Positions 40,886-50,678 of a stretch of DNA of 64,000 nt are shown one piece after another. This stretch comes from Anaerolineales bacterium (GTDB lineage: Bacteria; Chloroflexota; Anaerolineae; Anaerolineales; Villigracilaceae): the NCBI GenBank assembly GCA_016928525.1, contig JAFGKO010000188.1, forward strand, positions 4,094-68,093, given 5' to 3'. A model generated the notes under the pieces. It saw only the letters and a list, made by a program, of their open reading frames with translations. It made no database searches and was not told where the DNA came from. Each line of letters begins with the position of its first letter. Positions within the stretch are counted from its first letter, which is position 1. The position numbers were made by a program, and so were the translations under genes.

Positions 40886-42496
40886 ATGCTCCCTGATTTC
40901 CGCGTCCGTCAACGGGATTACTTACTCGAAATCTCACGTGCCCTCACCCAGGAACTCGACCTGGAGAAGCTGCTGGCGCGCATTTTGCGCATCTCCATCG
41001 AAATGCTGGCGGGACAGGCCGGGCTGATCGCGCTCAAAGAGCAGGATGGCTGGCGCGTCGCGACCGCCCATGGAATTGCTCCCGCTTTTTTGAGTTATCT
41101 CACCCCTCTGCTGGCCGAAGAAAAAGTCCGCGAACTGGACGTACCGGAACTCAACCGCATGTTGAAGGAATTAACCTATACAGCCAGCCAGGGATTGCTC
41201 AACGGCGTGGGCTTGCCCCTCTCTGCGCACGGACAATTGATCGGCGTCATCTTCATCTTTCGCAACTATCCCGACCTGTTCTCCTCGAACGACCGGCGTT
41301 TGTTGCAATCCTTTGCAGACCAGGCCGCTATCGCCGTATACAATGCCCAACTCTATGGACAGGTCACTTACGAAAAGCAACGCCTGGACGCCCTGCTAGA
41401 CTCTGCTGCAGATGGTATCCTCATTCTCAATGCCGACCACACTATCGAACGTTGTAACCTGGCATTTCAGAAACTCTATGGCTTATCGCAGGATGAGATT
41501 TGCGACAAGGACCACAGCCAGATCATACACTGGGCGCGCGACCCGCAGGGCACCACCCTCGAGGAAGCCGAGCGCGGCGGTTGGCCACTCACACCCAATG
41601 CTACTTTATATGTAGAAGGCGACCTGGAACGGCCTGAATCGTCGCCGTTACCCGTTGGCGCGACCTATGCCCCCCTGCTCTCGTCCGAAGGCAAATTGAG
41701 TAACATTGTCGTAAGCGTACGCGACATCACCCACTTCCGCACCGCTGAGGAGATCAAATCCACTTTCATCTCCATCGTCAGTCATGAACTGCGCACGCCT
41801 GTAGCGCTCATCAAGGGCTATGCCTCCACCCTGCGCCGCGACGACGCTAAGTGGGACCGGGCAACTATCAACGATAGCCTGGCTGTCATCGAAGAGGAAG
41901 CAGACCGCTTGTCCAGAATGATTGATGACCTGCTAGATGCCTCCCGCTTGCAAGCCGGTGGTCTCAGTCTTAGTCGGGCTGATGTATCTCTACCTGCCAT
42001 GGCCGAGCGACTGGCCGAGCGCTTCCGTATCCAGTCTAAAAAGCACAAGTTCGTGGTCGATTTTCCGCAGGATTTCCCCGTGCTGCTGGCGGATGAAAAT
42101 CGTATCGAGCAGGTACTTTCCAATCTAATATCCAACGCCATCAAGTATGCTCCCGAAGGCGAAATCCGCATTAGCGGGCGGGTGCGCCCCGAACAGGTGA
42201 TCGTCTGTGTCAGCGATCAGGGTCCCGGCATCGAAGCCAACGATCTGCCGCACATCTTCGACCGTTTCTACCGCTCGACGAAGGCCGTCAAAAACACCAA
42301 AGGCGCTGGTTTGGGACTGTATCTGGCCCGCGCCATTGTCGAAGCTCACGGCGGGCGTATCTGGGTAGATACCTCGACAAGTTCGCATGTACCTGCTCTT
42401 CCCCACCCCAGGCAGAACGGAGCGGCAGTAGCGCAGATTTCACAGCGCTCTAAACCTGATTCGGGCGCCCGAATTTGTTTCTCCTTGCCGCGCTAG
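40886..42496 (+). CDS. GAF-PAS sensor histidine kinase
   Basis: 536 aa, no TM helices, so cytoplasmic. N-terminal GAF domain (about 15-155), PAS domain (about 165-285; LDSAADGILILNADHTIERCN), HisKA with phospho-acceptor His300 (SIVSHELRTPVALIKGYAS), and HATPase_c with N box (NLISNAIKYAPEGEI), G1 VSDQGPGIE, F box DRFYRS and G2 GAGLGLYLARAIVEAHGG. No response regulator adjoins it, so the partner is elsewhere. It is divergent from the sortase-fusion gene. Start has no RBS but a -10 six nt upstream. Confidence 0.94.
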   Translation: MLPDFRVRQRDYLLEISRALTQELDLEKLLARILRISIEMLAGQAGLIALKEQDGWRVATAHGIAPAFLSYLTPLLAEEKVRELDVPELNRMLKELTYTASQGLLNGVGLPLSAHGQLIGVIFIFRNYPDLFSSNDRRLLQSFADQAAIAVYNAQLYGQVTYEKQRLDALLDSAADGILILNADHTIERCNLAFQKLYGLSQDEICDKDHSQIIHWARDPQGTTLEEAERGGWPLTPNATLYVEGDLERPESSPLPVGATYAPLLSSEGKLSNIVVSVRDITHFRTAEEIKSTFISIVSHELRTPVALIKGYASTLRRDDAKWDRATINDSLAVIEEEADRLSRMIDDLLDASRLQAGGLSLSRADVSLPAMAERLAERFRIQSKKHKFVVDFPQDFPVLLADENRIEQVLSNLISNAIKYAPEGEIRISGRVRPEQVIVCVSDQGPGIEANDLPHIFDRFYRSTKAVKNTKGAGLGLYLARAIVEAHGGRIWVDTSTSSHVPALPHPRQNGAAVAQISQRSKPDSGARICFSLPR

Positions 42497-42561
42497 GCAA
42501 CGAACCAGCGGGTGGTACAATTGTGCTTCGTGCGTAAATAATTTCAATATTGGACTCTCTC

Positions 42562-43929
42562 ATGCCTCAAACTCAAATCTCTTGCCCCCAATGCCGACAG
42601 CCAATCCAAGCCAATGTCGAGCAGCTTTTCGATGTAACCGCCGACCCGGGCGCCAAGCAGCGTCTGTTGGGTGGCGTCTCCAATATGGTACGTTGCCCAT
42701 TTTGCGGCTATCAAGGCCGTCTGGCTACTCCTGTTGTTTATCACGACAATGAAAAAGAGTTACTGCTCACATTCTTTCCCCCTGAACTGGGCATGCCCCT
42801 GGATCAACAGGAAAAGACCATCGGCCCACTCATCAAGCAAGTCACAGACCGCCTGCCCCCCGAAAAGCGTAAAGCTTACCTGTTCAAAGCGCAGGCCAAC
42901 CTTACGTTTGAATCCATGATCGAAACCATTCTGGGCAAAGACGGCATTACACCTGAAATGATCAAGGAACAACAGGAACGGGTCACACTGGTCGAACGCC
43001 TGATCCAGGCCTCCGGAACAGAGGCTCGTTCCGAGATCATCAAGCAGAATATCGCGCTGTTAGATGAGCAATTCTTTGCGCTGTTCAGCCGCCTGGCGCA
43101 AAGCGCCATGGCCAGCGGACAAGAGCCGGTTGCCAAACAGATGCTCGAAATCCAGAATCAATTGCTCGAAGAGACAGAGTTTGGCCGCGGGCTGAAGGAA
43201 TCCTATGGGGAACTGGATGCAGCCTCAAAGGCCCTGCGAGAGGCGGGTCAAAGTCTGACGCGAGAAAAACTGCTCGAGCTGGTCATCGCAGCGCCCAACG
43301 AAGCGCGTATCCGCGCTTACGTCAGCCTGGCGCGCGGCGGCATGGACTACACCTTCTTCCAAAACCTGACCGACAAAATCGATGCTGCTAAAGGCGATGA
43401 GAAGAAAAAACTGGAAGATCTGCGCGAGAACCTGCTGGAATATGTCAATGAAGTGGACCGTCAGTTGGAAGAACGCTTCAAGCAATCTCAGGCTATGGTC
43501 GATAAAATACTCGCGCAGGAAGATGTAGCCAAGGCCACGCGTGAAAACCTGGAAGGGTTCACGCAAGAGACAGTGGATCTCGTCAGCCAGATGCTGCGCC
43601 AGGCTTCCGAAAAGAACAATTATGCCCGCATGGGCAAGCTGCAAAAAATGGTGGAGGTATTACAGGAGGCCAGCGCCCCACCACCAGAAGTGGCCTTCAT
43701 CGAACAATTGCTCGAAGCGCCTGACCCGGCGGCCGTAGAGAAGTTGCTCACTGAGAATGAAGAACTGGTCAACGATGATTTTATGAACACGCTAAGCGGC
43801 CTGATGGCGCAACTCAACGCGCAAGGGCAGAACGGCCAAGGAGGCAAACAGGCCAAGGAAATTGCAGAAAAGCTGGAGAGTGTCTACAAAGCAGCTTTGA
43901 AGTTTTCGATGAAGAAGAAAATGGGATAA
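42562..43929 (+). CDS. CpXC-domain protein with long helical C-terminus
   Basis: 455 aa from ATG 42562 (TTG 42550 possible). N-terminal CpXC domain: ISCPQCRQPIQANVEQLFDVT and VRCPFCGYQG form a four-Cys zinc ribbon, with the domain's following strand VVYHDNEKELLLTFFPP. Residues about 100-455 are almost all helical and charged (Glu/Lys/Gln-rich), with coiled-coil potential (DEKKKLEDLRENLLEYVNEV). No catalytic motif recognised. It follows the histidine kinase after 65 nt, perhaps in the same transcript. Function unknown. Confidence 0.82.
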   Translation: MPQTQISCPQCRQPIQANVEQLFDVTADPGAKQRLLGGVSNMVRCPFCGYQGRLATPVVYHDNEKELLLTFFPPELGMPLDQQEKTIGPLIKQVTDRLPPEKRKAYLFKAQANLTFESMIETILGKDGITPEMIKEQQERVTLVERLIQASGTEARSEIIKQNIALLDEQFFALFSRLAQSAMASGQEPVAKQMLEIQNQLLEETEFGRGLKESYGELDAASKALREAGQSLTREKLLELVIAAPNEARIRAYVSLARGGMDYTFFQNLTDKIDAAKGDEKKKLEDLRENLLEYVNEVDRQLEERFKQSQAMVDKILAQEDVAKATRENLEGFTQETVDLVSQMLRQASEKNNYARMGKLQKMVEVLQEASAPPPEVAFIEQLLEAPDPAAVEKLLTENEELVNDDFMNTLSGLMAQLNAQGQNGQGGKQAKEIAEKLESVYKAALKFSMKKKMG

Positions 43930-43965
43930 AACCAACTGACCGTTACCAAAAGGTAGCGGTTAGTT

Positions 43966-45072
<1,107 letters not shown>

Positions 45073-45076
45073 TCAA

Positions 45077-45109
45077 AGACCCTAAAGGTCACCAAGACCT
45101 TTAGGGTCT
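45077..45109. repeat. GACCCTAAAGGTC hairpin repeat, copy 1
   Basis: Perfect 14-bp stem AGACCCTAAAGGTC / GACCTTTAGGGTCT with loop ACCAA. A related copy lies at 54223-54281. It sits between the FHA gene and the methylase, where it may also attenuate transcription. Confidence 0.85.
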
Positions 45110-45112
45110 ACA

Positions 45113-45766
45113 TTACGCTGTCGGATTGTCCAACCGCACCCCATGCCCGCGCACCGTATCGATGTACTGGTGTGCCGGATCGAGCGAGGCTAACCGATCC
45201 CGCAAGCGGCGGATGAGTGCATCCAGCGCCTGGTCAGAGACCCCCGCCGATTGATCCTCACCCCACACCACCGAAATCAAGTCGGCGCGGCTGATGACCT
45301 GGCTCTGATTCTCATACAGCAACCACAATAGTTTGAATTGCTGCGCAGAAAGCGGTGGGACGAGCTGCTGCTGGTTGATCCACACCCGCCGCGAGCGTAC
45401 ATCCATCATCAAACGGCCAGAGCGGCCTGCGCCTTCGGTCAGCGGCATGGTCGCATCCGAAGTCAGGAACTGGAACTGCTGGGCCAGCGCGATCTGCACC
45501 ATATCCCCGTCCTGAAGCACCAGGGGAGATGTCAACGGCGTACCATTGCAATGCGTGCCGTTCTTGCTGCCCAGGTCTTCCAGGATCATGCCTTCCTGCG
45601 TCGGCGTGATGCGCGCATGATAGCGGGAGACCTGCCGATCGGGGATGACAATATCACAGGTCGAATCGCGACCCAGCACAACCGTCCGCGCCAGCGGCCA
45701 GCGTTGGTCACTGAGCGGCCCTTCCTGCGCGACCAACATGGGATATTCTTCCAGTGAAATTTCCAT
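45113..45766 (-). CDS. FHA - winged-helix transcriptional regulator
   Basis: 217 aa. N-terminal FHA domain (about 12-90) with the phosphothreonine-binding signature VLGRDSTCDIVIPD, VSRYHARI and LGSKNGTHCNG. C-terminal OmpR/PhoB-type winged helix (about 115-213; VWINQQQLVPPLSAQQFKLLWLL, SRADLISVVWG, SDQALDALIRRLRDRL, IDTVRGHGVRL). It should bind a phosphoprotein through FHA and DNA through the wHTH. A Ser/Thr kinase gene is directly divergent, so it is a likely target or binding partner of that kinase, comparable in logic to mycobacterial EmbR though the domain order is reversed. RBS GAGG before ATG 45766. Confidence 0.9.
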   Translation of the reverse strand: MEISLEEYPMLVAQEGPLSDQRWPLARTVVLGRDSTCDIVIPDRQVSRYHARITPTQEGMILEDLGSKNGTHCNGTPLTSPLVLQDGDMVQIALAQQFQFLTSDATMPLTEGAGRSGRLMMDVRSRRVWINQQQLVPPLSAQQFKLLWLLYENQSQVISRADLISVVWGEDQSAGVSDQALDALIRRLRDRLASLDPAHQYIDTVRGHGVRLDNPTA

Positions 45767-45796
45767 AAAACCTCAATGAATAAATGGTGGAAAACT

Positions 45797-45804
45797 ATTA
45801 TAAT
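45797..45804. promoter_or_regulatory. Overlapping divergent -10 boxes (FHA regulator / kinase)
   Basis: TATAAT on plus (45799-45804) and TATAAT on minus (45797-45802) overlap by four bases. Polymerase could fire only one way at a time, linking expression of the two genes. Confidence 0.6.
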
Positions 45805-45883
45805 ATAGAAGAAAAGCGAATTTCTGTGCAGAATCAACGCCGAGAATCTCCCTGCACAGCCTGCTTTCTACACCAAAACGAAT

Positions 45884-46882
45884 ATGTCTTTCCCTCTCAA
45901 GAACGGAGAGGTCTTGCGTGGTCGCTACCAGGTCCGCGAACGGATCGGCCAGGGCGGTATGGGTTCCATCTACCTGGCCGAAGATTTGCGTTTATCTGGC
46001 CGTCTTTGTGCGCTCAAAGAAGTTCTCTACGACCGCAACCTCCCAGAAAAAGTCCTGCTACAGGCCCGTGATCAATTCTTCCGCGAGGCCACTGTGCTTG
46101 CGCGCCTGGACCATCCCAACCTACCCAAAGTGTCGGATTTCTTCTCCAGCGGGCAGCGCGATTACCTGGTGATGGATTATGTACCCGGAAAAGACCTGCG
46201 CACAATGATGCTGGATGCCCGCCGACATAAAAAATTTCTCGCGGAAAAAGATGTACTGAATTGGGCCAACCAACTGGCCGACGCGTTATCCTTCTTGCAC
46301 AACCAGGAATCACCTATCGTACATCGCGATATCAAGCCCAGCAACTTAAAGCTGACTCCCAATGGTCTGCTCAAACTGGTCGATTTCGGGCTGGTCAAGA
46401 TCATGGCGCCGGAAGAAGTCACGATTACCGTAATCCATGGGCAGGGAACAGCTTTGTACACCCCACTGGAACAATATGGCGCTGACGGCTTACATACAGA
46501 CTTACGCGCAGACATTTATGCTTTCGGAGCAACGTTCTACCACCTGCTGACCAATGAAGCCCCGGCGGATGCACGCAAGCGCTTCTTACAACCCGAAAGC
46601 CTGCTCCCGCTTCGACAGATCAATCCGGCCGTCAGCAATCGCACCGAACGCGCCGTTCTGTGGGCCATGTCCCTGCACCCGGACCAGCGCCCTGACTCGG
46701 TCGAAACTTTGCGCCAGACTCTGCTCGGTTATCACGAGCCGCCGACCACTCCTGTCGCAGTAGCGAGGCCACAGCAAAATCCCTCGATCTGGAATGTAAT
46801 CACCTCTCCGCCCGATAACGTTCTGTTGTTGATCGCTGCGGGTTTATTCCTGCTCAGTTTGATCACAACCCTGGTTCGCTAA
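45884..46882 (+). CDS. Membrane-tethered Ser/Thr protein kinase
   Basis: 332 aa. Hanks-type kinase domain (about 9-280): LRGRYQVRERIGQGGMGSIYLAED (Gly loop), LCALKEV (ATP Lys), IVHRDIKPSNLKL (catalytic Asp149), LVDFGLVKI (DFG) and YTPLEQY in the activation region. A single TM helix (about 308-328) is almost the C-terminus and no extracellular PASTA sensor follows. The kinase is thus cytoplasmic with a tail anchor. It is divergent from the FHA-wHTH regulator, its probable substrate. Its TAA stop interlocks with the stop codon of the converging GH3 gene. Confidence 0.95.
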   Translation: MSFPLKNGEVLRGRYQVRERIGQGGMGSIYLAEDLRLSGRLCALKEVLYDRNLPEKVLLQARDQFFREATVLARLDHPNLPKVSDFFSSGQRDYLVMDYVPGKDLRTMMLDARRHKKFLAEKDVLNWANQLADALSFLHNQESPIVHRDIKPSNLKLTPNGLLKLVDFGLVKIMAPEEVTITVIHGQGTALYTPLEQYGADGLHTDLRADIYAFGATFYHLLTNEAPADARKRFLQPESLLPLRQINPAVSNRTERAVLWAMSLHPDQRPDSVETLRQTLLGYHEPPTTPVAVARPQQNPSIWNVITSPPDNVLLLIAAGLFLLSLITTLVR

Positions 46883-49674
46883 GCCTGTCGGGACCAAAGC
46901 CAGGCGAAGCCCAGCCCGATCAATTCCCCCACGCCTGAAATCAACAATACACCCAAGATGCCGTTTGCCAGGACAATTTGCGAGCTACCTGGCAGGCCAA
47001 GCGTTGCATAGTTGTAACCCAGCAGGCCGCCCAGCAAGACACAAATTCCCCAACGCCAGCCCCAAAGCCGGGATTGCAACTGGCTGCCCGCCCAATAGGT
47101 CAACAAAGCGCTGAGCCCGACAAACATAATCGCAAACATCCATCCACTCAAACGCGGGTAGCCCTCCATAGTGACAAATTCACCTTCATCCACCACTGTG
47201 GGCGGTATCGGGGTCGGTTCGATAGTTTCAGAGGGCACAGGCGGTAACACAGTGATCACAGCCACCTGGTTGGAACTGACATCGATCTGGATTGCATTCG
47301 AGAGCACTGCCGGTTCGCTCGAAGCGCGTATCTGGACAAGCCCGGTTTTTTCCAGTGCAAAAGATGCCCGCGCCACACCGCGTGTAGTGACCTGATCTAC
47401 TTGCTGAATAATCCCACCTCCTTCACCGCTTAACAACATCGTAAAACGCACTACGGTCCCATCTGGGACAATATTCTGATTGTGATCCAGGATCGCACCC
47501 GTACGTACATAGATCGTATCCCCAATGCGCAGCGAAGGGATGGAGGTCGGCTCGGGGGCGACAGTCTGGACGGGAGTTTGGGTAGCAAAAAGAGAGAAGG
47601 GAGTGGGCTCGCTGGTCGGAGCGGTAGCAGTTGGTGGGACGTCCAGCGAGAGCGTGATAATCTGATCCGGGCTCGGACGGGTGATATCGATCAGGTCGTA
47701 CCCTGTGCCGGGGATCGAAACCGGTGAGAAGCCCATCGGGGGCAATTCCTGGTAGAGCAGGCGCGCAGCCACATCGATAAAGGCAGGCTGCTTGCTGTAC
47801 AGGCCATAATAAGCGGTCAACTTCGAGATATCGGTGGCGTCGAAATAATACGGTGCAGTAAACGAAAACAAGACGATCCGTTTCTCTAACAGCAAATCCT
47901 GACGTTCGGAGAGAAAGCGACTGATCAGTTCTGGTTGTCCGCGGCTGGTATCCGCCAGGGCAAGCACGATCCAATTAGCCCGATTGATTTCTAAGACCAT
48001 ATTCTCCAATTCCACCCCATTGAGCAAAGCTGACAGATCATCGAAAGTGTAGGAATTCAAGCGTGCTTCCGAAACCTGACCGCCTGCAGTCGGCCCATAG
48101 AGACGTACCACCGCATCCTGCAGGGCGGTAAAAGATAATGAGAAGCGCGCCTGACAATCGCTGCATTGCGCGTACTGAACGGTATCTGTAATGAAAACCA
48201 GCCGATCCCGCAAAGCAGGAGGCGATGGAAATACCGATGCAAGAGCTTGCGCATCTGGACTGATAAGAGTGGCCGAACGACGCGCCACTTCGAAGACGAG
48301 CTGCTGCGATTGACCTATCCCTCCACGCGCACTATCCGGTACAAGCACATCGGAAATCTGAAAACGCCCAAATAATTGATGCTTACGAATGAGAACCCGC
48401 AACACGGCTTCATCGACCAACTGGGCAAAGGCCTGATCTTCACGATAGCGTTGAGCAAAGAAATTCAAAACACTTATTGTGGTTGAATATGTATCTGTCG
48501 CATCGCCAGATACAATATTTCCCAAATAAAGTACGTCATTCCCAGCTAAAAAGGCGTCGCGCGCCACTAAAGGCGCCGACAGACTTTCGCCTGAAGGCGT
48601 ATATAAGACACGGACTGCCCGACTACCCAAATCATCACTGACGATCAAACCACCATCGTTGCGCCAAGCGGACAATTCTGGCAATGCCAACATTTCCCTC
48701 AAAGCTGTTTGGTCAAAACTGATCGGGCGCGTGGTCGCACGGATGTTCCCCTGAAAGCCCTGGAAACGGATGTGTGAAACCAGTAACCCATCCGCAGTCG
48801 ATAGCGTATCGGGAGCCTTCCCAGTTACAACAAAAAAAGGCGCTAACTCGATTTGCTTCAACTGCTCCAGAGACTTACGCACAGTAGGCACTTCCCTGTC
48901 CGTAGGCCTGCCTGAACTACCCAAGCCCGGGAAATGCTTGGCAATCACCAGCATACGCCCATCACTGCCAGTATGCAAGCCACTGATAAAGGCTCTTCCC
49001 ATTTCGCCTGCCCAGTACGGATCACCACCAAAAGAGCGCGTGCCAATGTCACTGCGGGCAGCCAGGTTGGGTGTATCCAACACATCCAAAGATGGACCCA
49101 GGTATAAGTTGAAGCCCAAAGCGGCCAATTCCCTACCCTGGATTTCACTGATCTGCTGTGCCAACTCAGGCTTCCAGGTAGCGCCCAGTGACATGGCATT
49201 TGGTATAGGTGTCAAACCGTTCAGAATTTGGTCATATGGATATCCGTCACCTTCCTGTTCGATACCAACCAATAACGGCACATATGCTCGTTGCGAGGGC
49301 GCTCCCGTATTGGGATCAGGCAATGATGAGGTTGTACTATCCCACTCAATATTCTGTAACGCGGCAATCAACTGATATGCATCTTCTACCGTGTTCGGGG
49401 CAGCAGTAAAATTGTCATTTCCAGATTGTAAAACGATGCCCCCAACATGATAGTTTGCAACCAGGTCGTAGATTTGCGACTCCACACTCGTATCAGTACC
49501 GGTAAAAGTAATCAGAAACAATTGTCCCACCCGCTCTTCCGGAGTTAGTGTTTCCAACAAGCGTGCCACTTCTGCTGGCGGCGTTTCTGTTTGAGCATGG
49601 GCCAGTGGAGCAGGCACAATCGTCGCCAACAGCATGACCAGGAGAAGCAAAGTAAGCGTCCGCTTTAGTTCCAT
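46879..49674 (-). CDS. Membrane-anchored glycoside hydrolase family 3 protein
   Basis: 931 aa. Signal peptide (about 5-27), then a GH3 N-terminal TIM barrel (about 35-400): VGQLFLITFTG, VPLLVGIEQEGDGYPYDQ, FNLYLGPSLDV, LVIAKHFPGLGSS, and nucleophile region LIVSDDLGSRAV (Asp347/348). It resembles NagZ beta-N-acetylhexosaminidases, but the usual D-(S/T)-H dyad after KHFPG reads T-D-R-E here. A large extracytoplasmic C-terminal part and three TM helices (about 845-928) follow. Overlaps the upstream dehydratase gene by 10 nt. Likely acts outside on amino-sugar polymers, if active. Confidence 0.88.
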   Translation of the reverse strand: MELKRTLTLLLLVMLLATIVPAPLAHAQTETPPAEVARLLETLTPEERVGQLFLITFTGTDTSVESQIYDLVANYHVGGIVLQSGNDNFTAAPNTVEDAYQLIAALQNIEWDSTTSSLPDPNTGAPSQRAYVPLLVGIEQEGDGYPYDQILNGLTPIPNAMSLGATWKPELAQQISEIQGRELAALGFNLYLGPSLDVLDTPNLAARSDIGTRSFGGDPYWAGEMGRAFISGLHTGSDGRMLVIAKHFPGLGSSGRPTDREVPTVRKSLEQLKQIELAPFFVVTGKAPDTLSTADGLLVSHIRFQGFQGNIRATTRPISFDQTALREMLALPELSAWRNDGGLIVSDDLGSRAVRVLYTPSGESLSAPLVARDAFLAGNDVLYLGNIVSGDATDTYSTTISVLNFFAQRYREDQAFAQLVDEAVLRVLIRKHQLFGRFQISDVLVPDSARGGIGQSQQLVFEVARRSATLISPDAQALASVFPSPPALRDRLVFITDTVQYAQCSDCQARFSLSFTALQDAVVRLYGPTAGGQVSEARLNSYTFDDLSALLNGVELENMVLEINRANWIVLALADTSRGQPELISRFLSERQDLLLEKRIVLFSFTAPYYFDATDISKLTAYYGLYSKQPAFIDVAARLLYQELPPMGFSPVSIPGTGYDLIDITRPSPDQIITLSLDVPPTATAPTSEPTPFSLFATQTPVQTVAPEPTSIPSLRIGDTIYVRTGAILDHNQNIVPDGTVVRFTMLLSGEGGGIIQQVDQVTTRGVARASFALEKTGLVQIRASSEPAVLSNAIQIDVSSNQVAVITVLPPVPSETIEPTPIPPTVVDEGEFVTMEGYPRLSGWMFAIMFVGLSALLTYWAGSQLQSRLWGWRWGICVLLGGLLGYNYATLGLPGSSQIVLANGILGVLLISGVGELIGLGFAWLWSRQA

Positions 49675-50678
49675 GTTTCTCCAGCAAAACGCCGAATGAT
49701 CTCAGCATGGACTTCGGGCTGTACATTTCCACCTGAAACAACCACCAACGCCGGGCGTTCCTCCACTTTATTGGATAAGATTGCCGCTAAACTAACTGCC
49801 CCGGCCCCTTCCAACCTCTCTCCATATACAGACCATGCAAAGGCGATGGCGCGAGCAATCTCATCTTCATTGACCAGCACAATTTCATCCACCATTTGCT
49901 TGACCATCGGGATGGTGACGGAAGCATGCTCTACTTCACCTGTCAATCCATCAGCGAGACTGGGAAGATCCGGGAGGCCGTCCTGTGTATCTTTATAGAA
50001 TAGACCGTACATGAACGGAGCAACCGCTGCCTGAACCCCGATCAAGCGCGGACGATGTGCCTGCTCCTGTAGAGATGAACCGATCCCTGCCAATAGACCG
50101 CCCCCGCTCACTGGCACGAGCCAAACCCTCACCCCTAGCCCCTCTCCCTTCGGGAGAGGGGGATTCTCCCCTCCCCCCTTGGGGGAGGGGCCGGGAGTGA
50201 GGGCCTGCAACAACTCAAGTCCGAGGGTCCCCTGCCCGGCGATGACCTGTCCATCATTGTAGGGAGAAACCCAGGTTTTCCCCTGTCCTTCGGCATAGGC
50301 TTTACCGGCCGCTTCGGCTTCCGGGTAACCTCCCGACACCGTATGAATCACTGCTCCAAGCGAACGCATGGCATCTATTTTAGCAGGGACAGCATGCTCT
50401 GAAACAAATACTTCCACCCTGGCGCCAACCTTCTGCCCAGCCAACGCGACGCCCTGCCCATGATTGCCGGCTGAAGCAGCCACAAGGCCAACTTCACGCT
50501 CCCAATCTTCGAGCAGAAGTACCTTGTTGAACGCCCCGCGCGCCTTGAACGAGCCGGTCACCTGGCGGTTCTCCCATTTGATATAGATATTGCGCGCCGC
50601 ATCGAAAGTGAGCGGCGTGCGTTGGATATAGGGGGAGATGCGGCTGTCAGCCTGTTCAAGCCATTCGTACGGGATCAT
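49665..50678 (-). CDS. Threonine/serine dehydratase-like PLP enzyme with in-frame REP insertion
   Basis: 337 aa, fold type II PLP enzyme. PLP Lys45 in GSFKARGAF, substrate loop ASAGNHGQGVALA (68-80), phosphate-binding VPVSGGGLLAG (188-198). Typical for serine/threonine dehydratase or serine racemase, forming 2-oxobutyrate/pyruvate. Residues about 160-185 (LTPGPSPKGGG to GEGLGVR) are the translation of a 78-nt REP element inserted just before the PLP phosphate loop, in frame. The flanks join as in normal relatives, so the enzyme may still work. Overlaps both neighbours (GDPD by 4 nt, GH3 by 10 nt), so it is translated within the operon. Confidence 0.9.
   Translation of the reverse strand: MIPYEWLEQADSRISPYIQRTPLTFDAARNIYIKWENRQVTGSFKARGAFNKVLLLEDWEREVGLVAASAGNHGQGVALAGQKVGARVEVFVSEHAVPAKIDAMRSLGAVIHTVSGGYPEAEAAGKAYAEGQGKTWVSPYNDGQVIAGQGTLGLELLQALTPGPSPKGGGENPPLPKGEGLGVRVWLVPVSGGGLLAGIGSSLQEQAHRPRLIGVQAAVAPFMYGLFYKDTQDGLPDLPSLADGLTGEVEHASVTIPMVKQMVDEIVLVNEDEIARAIAFAWSVYGERLEGAGAVSLAAILSNKVEERPALVVVSGGNVQPEVHAEIIRRFAGETWN
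50126..50203. repeat. REP element inside the dehydratase gene
   Basis: 78 nt (26 codons). Ends CCCTCAC...GTGAGGG form a 7-bp inverted repeat. Inside are two perfect 10-bp hairpins, CCCCTCTCCC/GGGAGAGGGG (50140-50162) and CCCCTCCCCC/GGGGGAGGGG (50168-50190). The coded peptide LTPGPSPKG...GEGLG is the familiar translation of this widespread repeat class. Confidence 0.9.

Noticed and set aside
50126..50203. Assembly error or frameshift in the dehydratase gene
   Set aside because: Frame is kept on both sides, the insert is exactly 26 codons and has the full palindromic structure of a REP element.
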